DNA of 64,000 bases from Paracoccus everestensis (GCF_021491915.1 NZ_CP090836.1:1598501-1662500); one strand, 5' to 3'; counted from the stretch's first letter, positions 51,427 through 60,892 are shown. Numbers and translations are program-made. The notes: generated by a model not told the origin, from the sequence alone.

Positions 51427-52539
51427 ATGGCGATCTTCGACATTCTCGGCGGCGAGTTCATCGAGGTCATCGAATGGACGGACGATACGCGCGACACGAT
51501 GGTCTGGCGCTATCCGACCGTCGGCAACGCGATCAAATACGGCGCCAAGCTGACCGTTCGCGAAGGCCAGGCCGCTGTTTTCATCCATGAAGGCCAACTG
51601 GCCGATACCTTCGGGCCCGGCCTTTATATGCTGGAAACCAACAACCTGCCGATCCTGACCCGGTTGCAGCACTGGGACCACGGTTTTCGCAGCCCCTTCA
51701 AGTCCGAGATCTATTTCATCAGCACCACCCGCTTCAACGACCTGAAATGGGGCACCAAGAATCCGGTCATGACGCGCGATGCGGAATTCGGTCCCGTGCG
51801 CCTGCGCGCCTTTGGCACCTATTCCCTGCGCGTCACCGACCCCGCCCGCTTCATGACGGAAATCGTCGGCACCGACGGTGAATTCACCAGTGACGAGATC
51901 ACGTTCCAGATCCGCAATGTCATCACCCAGGAATTTTCCCGCGTCATCGCCGGGTCGGGAATTCCGGTGCTGGACATGGCGGCCAATACCGGCGACCTGG
52001 GCCGGCTGATAGCCCAGGCGATTGAACCCACAATCGCAGCCTATGGCCTGTCAATTCCAGAATTCTATATTGAGAACATCAGCCTTCCGCAGGAAGTCGA
52101 GAAGATGCTGGACAAGCGCACCTCGATGGGAATTTTGGGCGACCTGGACCGCTTTGGTCAATATGCAGCGTCCGAGGCGATGCTGAATGCCAGCCAGAAC
52201 CCTGGTTCCGCAGGGGCGGGCATGGGGGCCGCCATGGGCGCGGTGCTTGGCGCGGGAATGGCAAACCGGCCCGCGCAAGGGCCATGGGGCAGCATTCCGC
52301 AGGGCGGCGCCACGCCGCCGCCATTGCCCGGACAGGCCCAGCCGGTCTGGCACGTTGCCCTGAACGGCAAATCCGAAGGACCATTCGACCGCGCCGGGCT
52401 GGAGCGCTTGGCAACCGAGGGACGGTTCATGCACGAAACGCTGGTCTGGGCACCCGGCCAGGACGGCTGGCGCAAGGCAGGCGAGATCCCGGAATTGGCG
52501 GCGTTGTTCCCCACCATGCCGCCGCCCTTGCCGGGCTGA
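51427..52539 (+). CDS. SPFH domain protein with C-terminal GYF_2 domain (YdjI-like)
   Basis: A 370-residue protein. The first part (about 1-265) is the SPFH/stomatin-like domain of the YdjI type: MAIFDILGGEFIEVIEW, then VREGQAAVFIHEGQLADTFGPGLYML, PFKSEIYFISTTRF and EVEKMLDKRTSMGILGDLDRFGQYA. A Gly/Ala/Pro linker (about 265-308) leads to a GYF_2 (DUF4339) domain: WHVALNGKSEGPF and LVWAPGQDGWRKAGEI. Bacillus YdjI carries a zinc ribbon in that place. Such proteins form membrane-bound rings. GGAGGG precedes the ATG. It lies 7 nt before the zinc-ribbon gene. Confidence 0.9.
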   Translation: MAIFDILGGEFIEVIEWTDDTRDTMVWRYPTVGNAIKYGAKLTVREGQAAVFIHEGQLADTFGPGLYMLETNNLPILTRLQHWDHGFRSPFKSEIYFISTTRFNDLKWGTKNPVMTRDAEFGPVRLRAFGTYSLRVTDPARFMTEIVGTDGEFTSDEITFQIRNVITQEFSRVIAGSGIPVLDMAANTGDLGRLIAQAIEPTIAAYGLSIPEFYIENISLPQEVEKMLDKRTSMGILGDLDRFGQYAASEAMLNASQNPGSAGAGMGAAMGAVLGAGMANRPAQGPWGSIPQGGATPPPLPGQAQPVWHVALNGKSEGPFDRAGLERLATEGRFMHETLVWAPGQDGWRKAGEIPELAALFPTMPPPLPG

Positions 52540-52546
52540 CCGCCTT

Positions 52547-53806
52547 ATGCCCACGCTACAGGCCGAACACCGATACCCCTGCGAGCAATGCGGGGCAAGC
52601 CTGCGCTTTCAGCCGGGCCAGCAGGTGCTGGTCTGCGACTGGTGTGGGCACCGCCAGGCCATCGGCTCCGGTCCCGCCCGCGCGCCTGCGCGCCAGACCC
52701 AGGGCGGGCCCGAGGGCGAGGACGCGATCCTTGCCGATCCGAAAACCGGCAGGGCCTTGCAGTGGGACGCGGGCCACAAATCGCTTGATCTGGTCGAAAT
52801 CCCTCTGGACCAAGGCCTGCGGCTGGAGGCCGGATCCGAGCTGGCCGAGACCGTCCGTCTGCTGTCCTGCCCCAATTGCGGCGCCCAGATCGAGTTGGGG
52901 GATACCACCCATGCCAGTGCCTGCCCCTTTTGTGCCACGCCGGTTGTCACCGACACCGGGACCAGCCGCAAGATCAAGCCGCAAGGCGTGCTGCCCTTTC
53001 GCCTGACCGAGGATCAGGCGCACCGGGCGATGCAGGATTGGCTGGGCAACCTGTGGTTCGCGCCATCGGGCCTGACCGCCTATGCCCGCCGGGGGCGAAG
53101 GATGCGCGGAATCTATTCCCCTTATTGGACCTTCGACGCGCGCACGCGGTCTGCCTATGCCGGACAGCGGGGCGATTACTATTACGAAACCGTTTGGGTC
53201 ACCCAGCAGGTCAATGGCCGCAACCAGCAGGTGGCGCGGCAAGTCAGGCGCACAAGATGGCGCCCCGCGTCGGGCCGTGTGGCACGTGATTTCAACGATG
53301 TTCTGGTGCTTGCCTCGGCATCACTGCCGCGCAAATTCGTGGATGCGCTGACGCCTTGGGATCTGTCCCACCTGCGCCCGTATCGCCCTGATTATCTGGC
53401 TGGCCTGGAGTCCGAAGCCTATACGATCCCCTTGGCAGACGGGCACAAGACGGCGCGGGCTGAAATGGCAGGGGTGATCCTGAACGATGCCCGCCGCGAC
53501 ATCGGCGGCGACGAACAGCGCGTCGATCACATTCAGACAGACCATGCGGACGAGACATTCAAGCATGTCCTGCTGCCGGTCTGGTCGGCAGCTTATCGTT
53601 ACAATGGCAAGAGCTATCGTTTTGTGGTCAACGGCCAGTCCGGCCGCGTCATGGGCGAACGGCCCTGGTCAGCGTGGAAGATTGCAGCCGCAGTAATCGC
53701 GGCCTTGATCGCGTTGGCGGCTTTTTTCTATCTGGCAGAGGCAGGGGGCTATATCGATATGGGCGCTGCGCTTCGGGATGCCGGACCGGTCATCCAAGGC
53801 TTCTGA
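52547..53806 (+). CDS. Double zinc-ribbon protein with C-terminal membrane anchor (YdjG-like)
   Basis: A 419-residue protein with two zinc ribbons at the N-terminus: Cys12, 15, 30, 33 and Cys108, 111, 126, 129, each CxxC...CxxC. A large middle region (about 150-370) contains YSPYWTFDARTRSAYAGQRGDYYYET and a second similar half ending in LLPVWSAAYRYNGKSYRFVVNGQSGRVMGERP. One transmembrane helix follows at about 378-398 (IAAAVIAALIALAAFFYLA). Database names such as primosomal protein N' for this family are misleading. The layout recalls Bacillus YdjG. Last gene of the telA unit. Confidence 0.85.
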   Translation: MPTLQAEHRYPCEQCGASLRFQPGQQVLVCDWCGHRQAIGSGPARAPARQTQGGPEGEDAILADPKTGRALQWDAGHKSLDLVEIPLDQGLRLEAGSELAETVRLLSCPNCGAQIELGDTTHASACPFCATPVVTDTGTSRKIKPQGVLPFRLTEDQAHRAMQDWLGNLWFAPSGLTAYARRGRRMRGIYSPYWTFDARTRSAYAGQRGDYYYETVWVTQQVNGRNQQVARQVRRTRWRPASGRVARDFNDVLVLASASLPRKFVDALTPWDLSHLRPYRPDYLAGLESEAYTIPLADGHKTARAEMAGVILNDARRDIGGDEQRVDHIQTDHADETFKHVLLPVWSAAYRYNGKSYRFVVNGQSGRVMGERPWSAWKIAAAVIAALIALAAFFYLAEAGGYIDMGAALRDAGPVIQGF

Positions 53807-53824
53807 AAACCGCGCATGGCGATG

Positions 53825-53849
53825 AACGGCCCGACGCTGCCGGGCCGTT
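53825..53849. terminator. Bidirectional hairpin between convergent genes
   Basis: A perfect 9-bp stem (53825-53833 with 53841-53849, loop of 7) lies between the zinc-ribbon gene and the VPLPA-CTERM gene, which converge. Only short T runs follow on either strand, so termination strength is uncertain. Confidence 0.6.
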
Positions 53850-53866
53850 TCTGTGCGACCTTGGGG

Positions 53867-54412
53867 TCAGGCGGCGCGGCGGCGGCGCAGCAGGGCAAAG
53901 CCGGCCATTCCCGCAGCAAGAAACGGCATGGTCGCAGGCAGCGGCACAGGCGCCACGGCCACGTCAAAGCTCATCGTGCTGCCGTCAACATAGCTCACGC
54001 CCGGCCAGGTGATGAACAGATTGCCAGCGTCGAAACTGGTTCCGAACGGCGCGATCGAACCACCCGTATGCGAGAAGCCGGTGAATGCGGTGCCCGACAG
54101 CAGCGAGATCTGGAGTCCGTTGAAGGGCGTGCTTTCCCAAGTCGGATTGGTCAACGTCGTGTTGAACGTGACCGTGAGGGCGTTCGCGGCAAAGTCCAGC
54201 AGGATATCGGTGACGCCCTCGACGCTGATGGTGGCATCGATGCCTGCCCCGACCGTGAACGGACCCGTTTCAGTCGCTTCCGGATAGACCGTTCCGGCAT
54301 CGGGATAAAGATAGACGGCCGACAGGGTCATTCCGTCCAGCGTCGCGGCCCTGGCCTCTGGCGCCGCCAGGGCGGCAAGGGCGATAAGGGCGGCACCTGC
54401 ATAGTTCAACAT
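53867..54412 (-). CDS. VPLPA-CTERM sorting domain protein
   Basis: An exported surface or extracellular protein of 181 residues. An N-terminal signal peptide (MLNYAGAALIALAALAAPEARA) and a tripartite C-terminal sorting signal are plain: APVPLPATMPF, a hydrophobic helix, then LLRRRRAA. This signal is cut by a dedicated exosortase (XrtD type) in Rhodobacteraceae. The part between is a beta-rich domain poor in Cys, with many Thr, Gly and Phe. The exosortase gene is not in the window. The ATG at 54412 is followed by a proper signal; longer frames are not. Confidence 0.85.
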   Translation of the reverse strand: MLNYAGAALIALAALAAPEARAATLDGMTLSAVYLYPDAGTVYPEATETGPFTVGAGIDATISVEGVTDILLDFAANALTVTFNTTLTNPTWESTPFNGLQISLLSGTAFTGFSHTGGSIAPFGTSFDAGNLFITWPGVSYVDGSTMSFDVAVAPVPLPATMPFLAAGMAGFALLRRRRAA

Positions 54413-54620
54413 CTCACTCTCCACGATACAGACTGGGATGAACCTTGCCTGCATCGCAGCTTTGGCCCTAAGTAAATTTCCGCGGCCTGTCCAAAAAAGC
54501 AGGTGCAACAGCAACCGCAGGACGAGACCGGAATCCTGGATGAAACCATCGCGTTCATGCACGCCGGAACCGCGTATCATCCGCGCAACCTGTCAGCCCA
54601 TATCGCAATACGAGGCTTAA

Positions 54621-55532
54621 ATGATCTTATGCGCAGGTGAATCCCTGATCGACATGGTGCCGCAGGACCGGGGCTTCCGCCCTCTCGCGGGCGGTTCGGT
54701 TTACAACACCGCCATTGCCCTTGGCCGGCTGGGGGAAGCGGTGGCCTATCTCTGGCCCATCAGCCGCGATCCTTTTGGCGAGGTTCTGCTGCGTCCCCTA
54801 AAAGATGCCGGGGTGAATACCGACCTGTGTCCCCGCACCGACCGCCTGACGACGCTTGCCCTCGTGACGCTGGCAGGGGGCGAGGCGCGTTATTCCTTTT
54901 ACGATGAGGGATCGGCGGGCCGGATGCTGACGGCGCAGGATATTCCCGCCCTGCCGGACAGCGTTGATGCCCTGTTCGCGGGGGGCATCAGCTTGGTCCC
55001 GGATCCCTGCGGAGCAGCGATCGAATCGTTGATCGCGCGAGACGGCGGGCGTCTGCCGGTCATGCTGGATCCGAATATCCGCCCCTTCTTCATCGCTGAT
55101 GCCGACGCCTATTGCTCGCGACTGTCGCGGCTGATCGCGGGGGCGGATATCGTCAAGCTGTCAGGCGACGATCTGGACTGGCTGTATCCGGGCATGACAC
55201 CCGATGACGCCGCGCGTCAGGTGCTGGCTCAAGGTCCACGGCTGGTCCTGCAGACGGGCGGCGCGGCGGGCGCGCGGGCGCATTGGGCAGGCGATCCTGT
55301 CGCGGTTCCGGCGATCCGCACTGCCGTTGCCGACACGATCGGTGCGGGCGATACATTCAACGCGGGCGTCCTCGCCAGCCTGCGCCGCCAAGGCGTGCTG
55401 ACCAAGGCCGGATTGGCTGCGATCACCGCAGATCAGATCGCCGCCGCGCTGTCCTTGGGCGCGCAAGCCGCCGCGATCACCGTGTCCCGACCTGGCGCCA
55501 ATCCCCCTTGGGCGCATGAGATGCCTGCCTAA
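54621..55532 (+). CDS. PfkB family carbohydrate kinase
   Basis: ATP-dependent sugar kinase of the ribokinase fold, 303 residues. N-terminal GESLIDMVP and GGSVYNTAIALGRLG bind the sugar. DPNIRP (150-155), KLSGDDLDWL and the signature DTIGAGDTFNAGVLASL with catalytic Asp244 are intact. The sequence is closest in style to fructokinase-like members, but there is no transport or catabolic gene next to it to fix the substrate. It lies 42 nt upstream of trpC, where trpD would be expected. Confidence 0.88.
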   Translation: MILCAGESLIDMVPQDRGFRPLAGGSVYNTAIALGRLGEAVAYLWPISRDPFGEVLLRPLKDAGVNTDLCPRTDRLTTLALVTLAGGEARYSFYDEGSAGRMLTAQDIPALPDSVDALFAGGISLVPDPCGAAIESLIARDGGRLPVMLDPNIRPFFIADADAYCSRLSRLIAGADIVKLSGDDLDWLYPGMTPDDAARQVLAQGPRLVLQTGGAAGARAHWAGDPVAVPAIRTAVADTIGAGDTFNAGVLASLRRQGVLTKAGLAAITADQIAAALSLGAQAAAITVSRPGANPPWAHEMPA

Positions 55533-55574
55533 ACCCCCTTTCCGAAACGTGCGAGCGGCGTTAGAACCGTGCCC

Positions 55575-56366
55575 ATGGATATTCTGGACAAGATCAAGGC
55601 CTATAAGCTGGACGAGATCGCAGCCGCCAAGGCCGCGCGTCCGCTGGCCGATGTCGAGGCTGCCGCCCGCGCAGCCTCCGCTCCCCGTGGTTTTGCGCGC
55701 GCCTTGTCGGCAAAGGCCGCAACCGGCGCTGCGCTGATTGCGGAAATCAAGAAGGCCAGTCCCTCTAAGGGACTGATCCGTCCCGACTTCGATCCCCCGG
55801 CCCTGGCCCGTGCCTATGAGGCGGGCGGCGCGGCTTGCCTGTCGGTCCTGACAGACGCACCCAGCTTTCAGGGCGCGCCCGAATACCTGACCGCAGCCCG
55901 AAACGCCTGCTCCCTGCCCGCCTTGCGCAAGGACTTTCTTTACGACCCCTATCAGGTGGCCGAGGCGCGGGCTTGGGGCGCGGACTGCATCCTGATCATC
56001 ATGGCCTCGGTCGACGACCCCCTTGCGGCCGAGTTGGAGGACGCGGCCTTCCACTGGAGCATGGACGCGCTGATCGAGGTTCACAACCGGGCCGAACTGG
56101 ACCGCGCCTTGCGCCTGAAATCCTCGCTGATCGGTATAAACAATCGCAATCTCAAGACTTTCGATCTGTCTTTGGATGTAACGCGCGAACTGGCCCCCGC
56201 TATCCCCACGGATCGTGACATCGTCTGCGAAAGCGGCTTGTTCACCCCCTCCGATCTGGGTGCAATGATGCAGGTGGGCGCGCGCCGCTTCCTGATCGGA
56301 GAAAGCCTGATGCGCCAACCGGACGTGACCGCCGCAACGCGCAACATTCTGGATGTCGCCGCATGA
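55575..56366 (+). CDS. trpC: Indole-3-glycerol phosphate synthase
   Basis: Closes the indole ring in tryptophan synthesis. A 263-residue (beta/alpha)8 barrel with [14 protein letters not shown] (catalytic Lys), [13 protein letters not shown] (catalytic Lys), and [10 protein letters not shown] and SESG-type ([11 protein letters not shown]) loops. The ATG at 55575 ([15 protein letters not shown]) is the conserved start; a GTG two codons up is possible. It overlaps moaC by 4 bp. The trpC-moaC-moeA-lexA order is a Rhodobacterales feature. Confidence 0.96.
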   Translation: MDILDKIKAYKLDEIAAAKAARPLADVEAAARAASAPRGFARALSAKAATGAALIAEIKKASPSKGLIRPDFDPPALARAYEAGGAACLSVLTDAPSFQGAPEYLTAARNACSLPALRKDFLYDPYQVAEARAWGADCILIIMASVDDPLAAELEDAAFHWSMDALIEVHNRAELDRALRLKSSLIGINNRNLKTFDLSLDVTRELAPAIPTDRDIVCESGLFTPSDLGAMMQVGARRFLIGESLMRQPDVTAATRNILDVAA

Positions 56367-56836
56367 GCCTGACCCACTTCGACGCCGCCGGTCAGGCCCA
56401 TATGGTCGATGTGTCGGACAAGGCTATCACGACGCGCGAGGCCGTGGCCGAAGGCTGCATCACGATGTCGGCGGAAACGCTGGCCCTTGCGCAAGGCGGC
56501 GCAGCCAAGGGCGACGTAATGGGCGTAGCCCGTCTTGCCGGGATCATGGCCGCCAAGCGGACTGCCGACCTGATCCCGCTATGCCACCCGTTGCCTATTA
56601 CCAAGGTGTCGCTCGATCTGACTCCAGACGCGGCCCTGCCAGGACTTCGCATTACGGCCACTGTCCGCACCACCGGCCAAACCGGAGTCGAGATGGAGGC
56701 ATTGACCGCCGTATCGGTCGCCTGCCTGACGGTCTATGACATGCTCAAGGCCGTCGAGAAATCCATGACGATCGAGGGGATTAGGCTGATGCGAAAAAGC
56801 GGTGGAAAATCCGGTTTCTACGAGGCCAATCTGTGA
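56363..56836 (+). CDS. moaC: Cyclic pyranopterin monophosphate synthase
   Basis: Forms cPMP, the first stable intermediate of molybdenum cofactor, after MoaA. In 157 residues the active-site segments are intact: [29 protein letters not shown] with catalytic His, [20 protein letters not shown] and the KAVEKSM Lys. It overlaps trpC (ATGA) and moeA (GTGA) by 4 bp each, so the three are tightly coupled. Confidence 0.96.
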   Translation: MSLTHFDAAGQAHMVDVSDKAITTREAVAEGCITMSAETLALAQGGAAKGDVMGVARLAGIMAAKRTADLIPLCHPLPITKVSLDLTPDAALPGLRITATVRTTGQTGVEMEALTAVSVACLTVYDMLKAVEKSMTIEGIRLMRKSGGKSGFYEANL

Positions 56837-58011
56837 TTTCGGTCGAACAGGCGCTGGCACAGGTGCTGGCGCTTGCTCCGGCCCCGGAGGCCGAGCATCT
56901 CCCGCTTGACCAGGCTTGGGGCCGCGCCTTGCTGGAACCGGCCTTGTCGCGCATGACGCAGCCGCCCTTCGACGCTTCCGCCATGGACGGGTATGCGATC
57001 CGTGACGCCGACATCGACCAGAACCTTCATGTGGTTGGAGAAGCTGCTGCGGGACATCCCTATTCGGGTCCGGCAGCCCCCGGCACGGCAGTGCGCATTT
57101 TCACGGGCGCGCCGGTTCCTGCGGGATATGACCGTGTGATCATGCAGGAAAACGTGATCCGCGACGGGGATCGCATCACGGTCGCGGACAAGTCGGGCGG
57201 GACCAATATCCGCCCTGCTGGCGACGATTTTTGCAAAGGCGACAGGGTGACGCCCGGACGCAGGCTTTCGGCCGCAGATATTGCGTTGCTGGCTGCGATG
57301 AACGTGCCAGTGGTCACAGTCTCTCGCCGCCCCCGCGTGGCAATCCTGGCGGGCGGAGATGAGTTGGTGCCGCCGGGGGTCGCACCGGGGCCGGGCCAGA
57401 TCATCAGTTCCAACGACTTGGCCATTGCAGCCCTGGCCCGCCAGGCAGGTGCAATGCCGGAAATTCTGCCGATCGCACGGGATACCGAAGAAAGCCTGCG
57501 CGCCAGCTTTGCTGCGGCCCAGGGCGCCGATCTGCTGGTCACGATTGGTGGCGCGTCCGTCGGGGATCACGACCTGATCGGCAAGGTTGCGTCGGATTTG
57601 GGCTTGCAGCGCGCCTTCTACAAGGTCGCGATGCGGCCCGGCAAGCCGCTGATGGCGGGAAGCCTTGACACCATGCCTATGCTTGGACTGCCTGGAAATC
57701 CAGTTTCTACAATGGTTTGTGCAATTTTATTCCTGCAGCCTCTGATACGGGCGATGCAAGGCCTGCCCCCTCGGCTGCACCTTCGGAAAGCGCGCCTTGC
57801 CCATCAGCTTTCAGCCGAAGGAAACCGTCAGCACTACCTGCGCGCCACGGTGACGGAAGGCCCCAGCCTTCCGCTGATCCACCCTTTCCCCAGCCAGGAC
57901 TCGGCCCGGTTGTCCCTGATGGCCCAAGCCGATGCGCTGCTGGTCCGTCCCGCTGGTGATCCGGCGCGGTCTGCAGATGATATCGTCGATTACCTTCCCT
58001 TGTATGTCTAA
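56833..58011 (+). CDS. moeA: Molybdopterin molybdenumtransferase
   Basis: Inserts molybdate into adenylylated molybdopterin. The 392 residues start at GTG. Domains: I/III with [10 protein letters not shown] and [17 protein letters not shown], then the MPT-binding domain with [13 protein letters not shown], and KPLMAGSL and GLPGNPVST, and a C-terminal beta domain. This cofactor would serve FdsA and other Mo enzymes of the cell. Confidence 0.96.
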   Translation: MISVEQALAQVLALAPAPEAEHLPLDQAWGRALLEPALSRMTQPPFDASAMDGYAIRDADIDQNLHVVGEAAAGHPYSGPAAPGTAVRIFTGAPVPAGYDRVIMQENVIRDGDRITVADKSGGTNIRPAGDDFCKGDRVTPGRRLSAADIALLAAMNVPVVTVSRRPRVAILAGGDELVPPGVAPGPGQIISSNDLAIAALARQAGAMPEILPIARDTEESLRASFAAAQGADLLVTIGGASVGDHDLIGKVASDLGLQRAFYKVAMRPGKPLMAGSLDTMPMLGLPGNPVSTMVCAILFLQPLIRAMQGLPPRLHLRKARLAHQLSAEGNRQHYLRATVTEGPSLPLIHPFPSQDSARLSLMAQADALLVRPAGDPARSADDIVDYLPLYV

Positions 58012-58048
58012 GGATTAACTAAATTTTCAATTCCTTATGTTCTGTTCG

Positions 58049-58077
58049 TTGACGCAATTCAGCTTGTGCGATAGAAC
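58049..58077 (+). promoter_or_regulatory. Predicted lexA promoter
   Basis: TTGACG (58049-58054), a 17-nt spacer and TAGAAC (58072-58077) form a good housekeeping promoter. The -10 overlaps the SOS box, so LexA bound there would block RNA polymerase. Start near 58084 leaves a leader of about 29 nt. Confidence 0.65.
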
Positions 58078-58088
58078 ATAAAAGGAAC
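58074..58088. promoter_or_regulatory. SOS box (LexA operator)
   Basis: GAAC-N7-GAAC, the reverse complement of the GTTC-N7-GTTC direct repeat known as the LexA site of Rhodobacter and relatives. It overlaps the predicted -10 of lexA, as expected for autorepression. Confidence 0.8.
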
Positions 58089-58112
58089 AATACGATGCCG
58101 GGGATGGACGCA

Positions 58113-58832
58113 ATGCTGACTAAGAAGCAAATCCAGTTGCTGGATTTCATTCAAAAGCGCATGGCGCGCGACGGTGTGCCGCCGTCCTTTGATGAAATGA
58201 AGGAAGCCTTGGATCTGCGGTCGAAATCCGGCATTCACCGACTTGTCACGGCATTGGAAGAACGGGGATTCATCCGCCGCCTGCCGCACCGGGCGCGGGC
58301 TTTGGAAATCGTGCGTCTGCCGGACGCGTTGCTTGGCAACCAAGCGGCCGAGCCTGTCCAGGCGAAGCAAGCGGGATTTACCCCTCGGGTCATTGCCAAT
58401 ACCCGGCCGCCTCGTCCGCGGGGCGCAATCTCGATCATGGACAGCCCGGCCGTCGAATTGCCTCTGATGGGCCGGATTGCGGCTGGTGTCCCGATCGAGG
58501 CGATATCCGAAGTTTCCCACCACGTCGCGGTGCCGGGCACCATGTTGTCGGGGCGCGAACACCATTACGCGCTCGAGGTGCAGGGCGATTCGATGATCGA
58601 GGCGGGGATCAACGACGGCGACGTTGTGGTGATCCGGGAACAGGACACGGCGGATAATGGCGATATCGTCGTCGCCTTGGTCGATGGCAGCGAGGCGACC
58701 CTGAAACGCTATCGCCGTCGCGGCGGAATGATCGCATTGGAGGCTGCGAATGCGGCCTATGAACCCCGCATCCTGCCCGAAGATCGGGTTCGCATCCAGG
58801 GACGCCTTGTCGGTCTGATCCGCAGCTATTGA
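58113..58832 (+). CDS. lexA: LexA repressor
   Basis: Represses SOS genes until RecA filament triggers its self-cleavage. In 239 residues the winged HTH ([34 protein letters not shown]) is N-terminal. The cleavage site Ala-Gly lies in [10 protein letters not shown], catalytic Ser in [11 protein letters not shown], and catalytic Lys in ATLKRY. The linker between the halves is long (about 70-115). The ATG at 58113 ([13 protein letters not shown]) matches the family and has GGGGA 8 nt upstream; the ATG at 58095 is an alternative. SOS box upstream. Confidence 0.96.
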   Translation: MLTKKQIQLLDFIQKRMARDGVPPSFDEMKEALDLRSKSGIHRLVTALEERGFIRRLPHRARALEIVRLPDALLGNQAAEPVQAKQAGFTPRVIANTRPPRPRGAISIMDSPAVELPLMGRIAAGVPIEAISEVSHHVAVPGTMLSGREHHYALEVQGDSMIEAGINDGDVVVIREQDTADNGDIVVALVDGSEATLKRYRRRGGMIALEAANAAYEPRILPEDRVRIQGRLVGLIRSY

Positions 58833-58847
58833 ACCAGGTTGCGGGGA

Positions 58848-59789
58848 TCAGAGGTGGTCGAAGAACCCCGCGCCGGCCCGGTCCAGAAGTTCTTGTGCAA
58901 GGTCGGCACCCATGGCCGGACCGTTGTGCAGACCGCCCTCGCGGTGCCCGCTGATCGCAGCGGACCCGTCGGGACGCAGGATCTCTCCGCGTAACAGCAG
59001 GGTATCGTCGCGGATTTCGGCCAATCCTGCGATTGGCGTTTCGCAGGATCCGTCCAGCCGGGCCAGAAACGCGCGTTCTGCAGCGATACGATGGCCCGTT
59101 GGTCCGTGATGGATTGCGGCCAACAGCATTGCCGCCACTTCATCATCGGCACGCCGTTCCACCCCGATCGCGCCCTGGGCCACGGCGGGCAACATCTCGG
59201 CCGGATCGATGGGTCCGCGCGCCACATGCAGCATATCCAGCCTCGAAAGCCCCGCCATCGCCAGGAAGGTTGCGACCGCAATGCCGTCATCCAGTTTCCT
59301 CAACCGGGTCTGCACGTTGCCGCGAAACTCGACCAGATGCAAATCCGGGCGACGATGGGCCAGTTGCGCGCGCCGCCGCAGGCTGGAGGTTCCGACAACT
59401 GCACCGGCCGCAAGCCCGGTTATGGAGTCGGTATGCGGGCTGACAAAGGCATCGCGCACGTCTTCGCGGGGCAGCAGGCAGTCGATCACCAAGCCCTCGG
59501 GCTGGATGGTCGGCATATCCTTCATCGAATGCACGGCGATGTCGATCTGGCCCGCGATCAGGGCATCCTCGATTTCCTTGGTGAACAGCCCCTTGCCACC
59601 GATGTCCTTCAAGGGCCGGTCGATGATCCGGTCGCCGGTGGTCTTGATGACGACAATGTCGAAGGCATCAGGTGCCAGCCCATGGGCGGCTGCCAGACGG
59701 TCGCGCGTCTCGTGCGCCTGGGCGAGGGCCAGCATGGAACCGCGCGTTCCGATTTTCAGGGGGCGTGTGGGATCGGGCATTTGCATCAT
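58848..59789 (-). CDS. hemC: Hydroxymethylbilane synthase (porphobilinogen deaminase)
   Basis: Joins four porphobilinogens into hydroxymethylbilane in haem and bacteriochlorophyll/B12 routes. In 313 residues: KIGTRGSMLALAQA, KTTGDRI, GGKGLFTKEIEDALI, AVHSMKDMP, GTSSLRRRAQL, LEFRGNV-type (VEFRGNVQTRL) and the dipyrromethane cofactor Cys in LDGSCETPIAG. Three in-frame ATGs lie within the first four codons, so the exact start is open. It is divergent from hemE, with 74 bp between, and convergent with lexA. Confidence 0.96.
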   Translation of the reverse strand: MMQMPDPTRPLKIGTRGSMLALAQAHETRDRLAAAHGLAPDAFDIVVIKTTGDRIIDRPLKDIGGKGLFTKEIEDALIAGQIDIAVHSMKDMPTIQPEGLVIDCLLPREDVRDAFVSPHTDSITGLAAGAVVGTSSLRRRAQLAHRRPDLHLVEFRGNVQTRLRKLDDGIAVATFLAMAGLSRLDMLHVARGPIDPAEMLPAVAQGAIGVERRADDEVAAMLLAAIHHGPTGHRIAAERAFLARLDGSCETPIAGLAEIRDDTLLLRGEILRPDGSAAISGHREGGLHNGPAMGADLAQELLDRAGAGFFDHL

Positions 59790-59863
59790 GGTTCCGGCAT
59801 AGCGTCAGGCGGGCTGCTTGACAACGCCCCCTGCCTCGCCTTGAACGGGCTTCAGGAGGCCAC

Positions 59864-60892
59864 ATGACCAAACTTCTTCTGCGCGCCCTGGCGGGTGAAA
59901 GCCTGCCCACCCCGCCGATCTGGATGATGCGCCAGGCTGGCCGCTATTTGCCGGAATATCGCGCCACGCGGGCACAGGCCGGGGATTTTCTGTCCCTGTG
60001 CTACAACCCCGATCTGGCGGCCGAGGTGACGTTGCAGCCCATTCGCCGTTTCGGCTTTGACGCTGCGATCTTGTTTGCGGATATCCTGTTGATCCCTCAG
60101 GCGCTTGGCGCCGACGTGTGGTTCGTCACGGGCGAGGGTCCGCGTCTGTCCACGATCACCTCGGCAGGTGATCTGGCGCGTCTGAAACCGGCTGACCAGA
60201 TCCATGATCGCCTGGCTCCGGTTTACGAGACTCTGCGTATCCTGGCGCGGGAATTGCCAAGGGACACTGCACTGATCGGCTTTGCAGGTGCGCCCTGGAC
60301 GGTTGCCACCTATATGATCGCCGGGCGCGGCACGCCGGACCAAGGTCCGGCCCATGCGTTGAAAGACATGGACCGCGCCACCTTTACGGCGCTGATCGAC
60401 CGCATCACCGAGGCTACGATTCTGTACCTGTCCGCCCAGATCGAGGCGGGGGCCGAAGTCGTCAAGCTGTTCGACAGCTGGGCAGGAAGCCTGAGGGGTG
60501 CGGATTTCGACGACTTTGCCGTCGCGCCTGTGCAGCGGATCATTGCCGCGTTGAAGGAACGTCATCCTGGCACCCCCATCCTCGCCTTCCCGAGGGAAGC
60601 GGGCGAGCGTTACATCGGCTTCGCCCGCGCGACCGGGGCCGATTGCGTTGCCCTGGACAATTCGGTCGATGCGGAATGGGCAGCGCGGCATATTCAGCCA
60701 GACGGCTGCGTTCAGGGCAACCTCGACCCGCGGCATATGGTCACGGGCGGTCCCGCCCTTGTGGCCGAAGCACAGCGCATCACCCGCACGCTGCGGGGGG
60801 GGCCGCATATCTTCAATCTGGGCCATGGTATCACGCCGGACGCGAACCCCGACAATGTCTCCGCGATGATCGAGGCTGTCCGCAGCGCATGA
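59864..60892 (+). CDS. hemE: Uroporphyrinogen decarboxylase
   Basis: Converts uroporphyrinogen III to coproporphyrinogen III. A 342-residue barrel with the signature [16 protein letters not shown] near residue 20, [14 protein letters not shown] (family signature 2) and the catalytic Asp in the FADIL strand. TTCAGGAGG precedes the ATG. The stop overlaps the start of the DMT transporter by 4 bp. Confidence 0.97.
   Translation: MTKLLLRALAGESLPTPPIWMMRQAGRYLPEYRATRAQAGDFLSLCYNPDLAAEVTLQPIRRFGFDAAILFADILLIPQALGADVWFVTGEGPRLSTITSAGDLARLKPADQIHDRLAPVYETLRILARELPRDTALIGFAGAPWTVATYMIAGRGTPDQGPAHALKDMDRATFTALIDRITEATILYLSAQIEAGAEVVKLFDSWAGSLRGADFDDFAVAPVQRIIAALKERHPGTPILAFPREAGERYIGFARATGADCVALDNSVDAEWAARHIQPDGCVQGNLDPRHMVTGGPALVAEAQRITRTLRGGPHIFNLGHGITPDANPDNVSAMIEAVRSA

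Noticed and set aside
52547..53806. Primosomal protein N' (replication restart helicase)
   Set aside because: Only the zinc ribbons are shared. There are no helicase motifs, and the protein has a C-terminal membrane helix.
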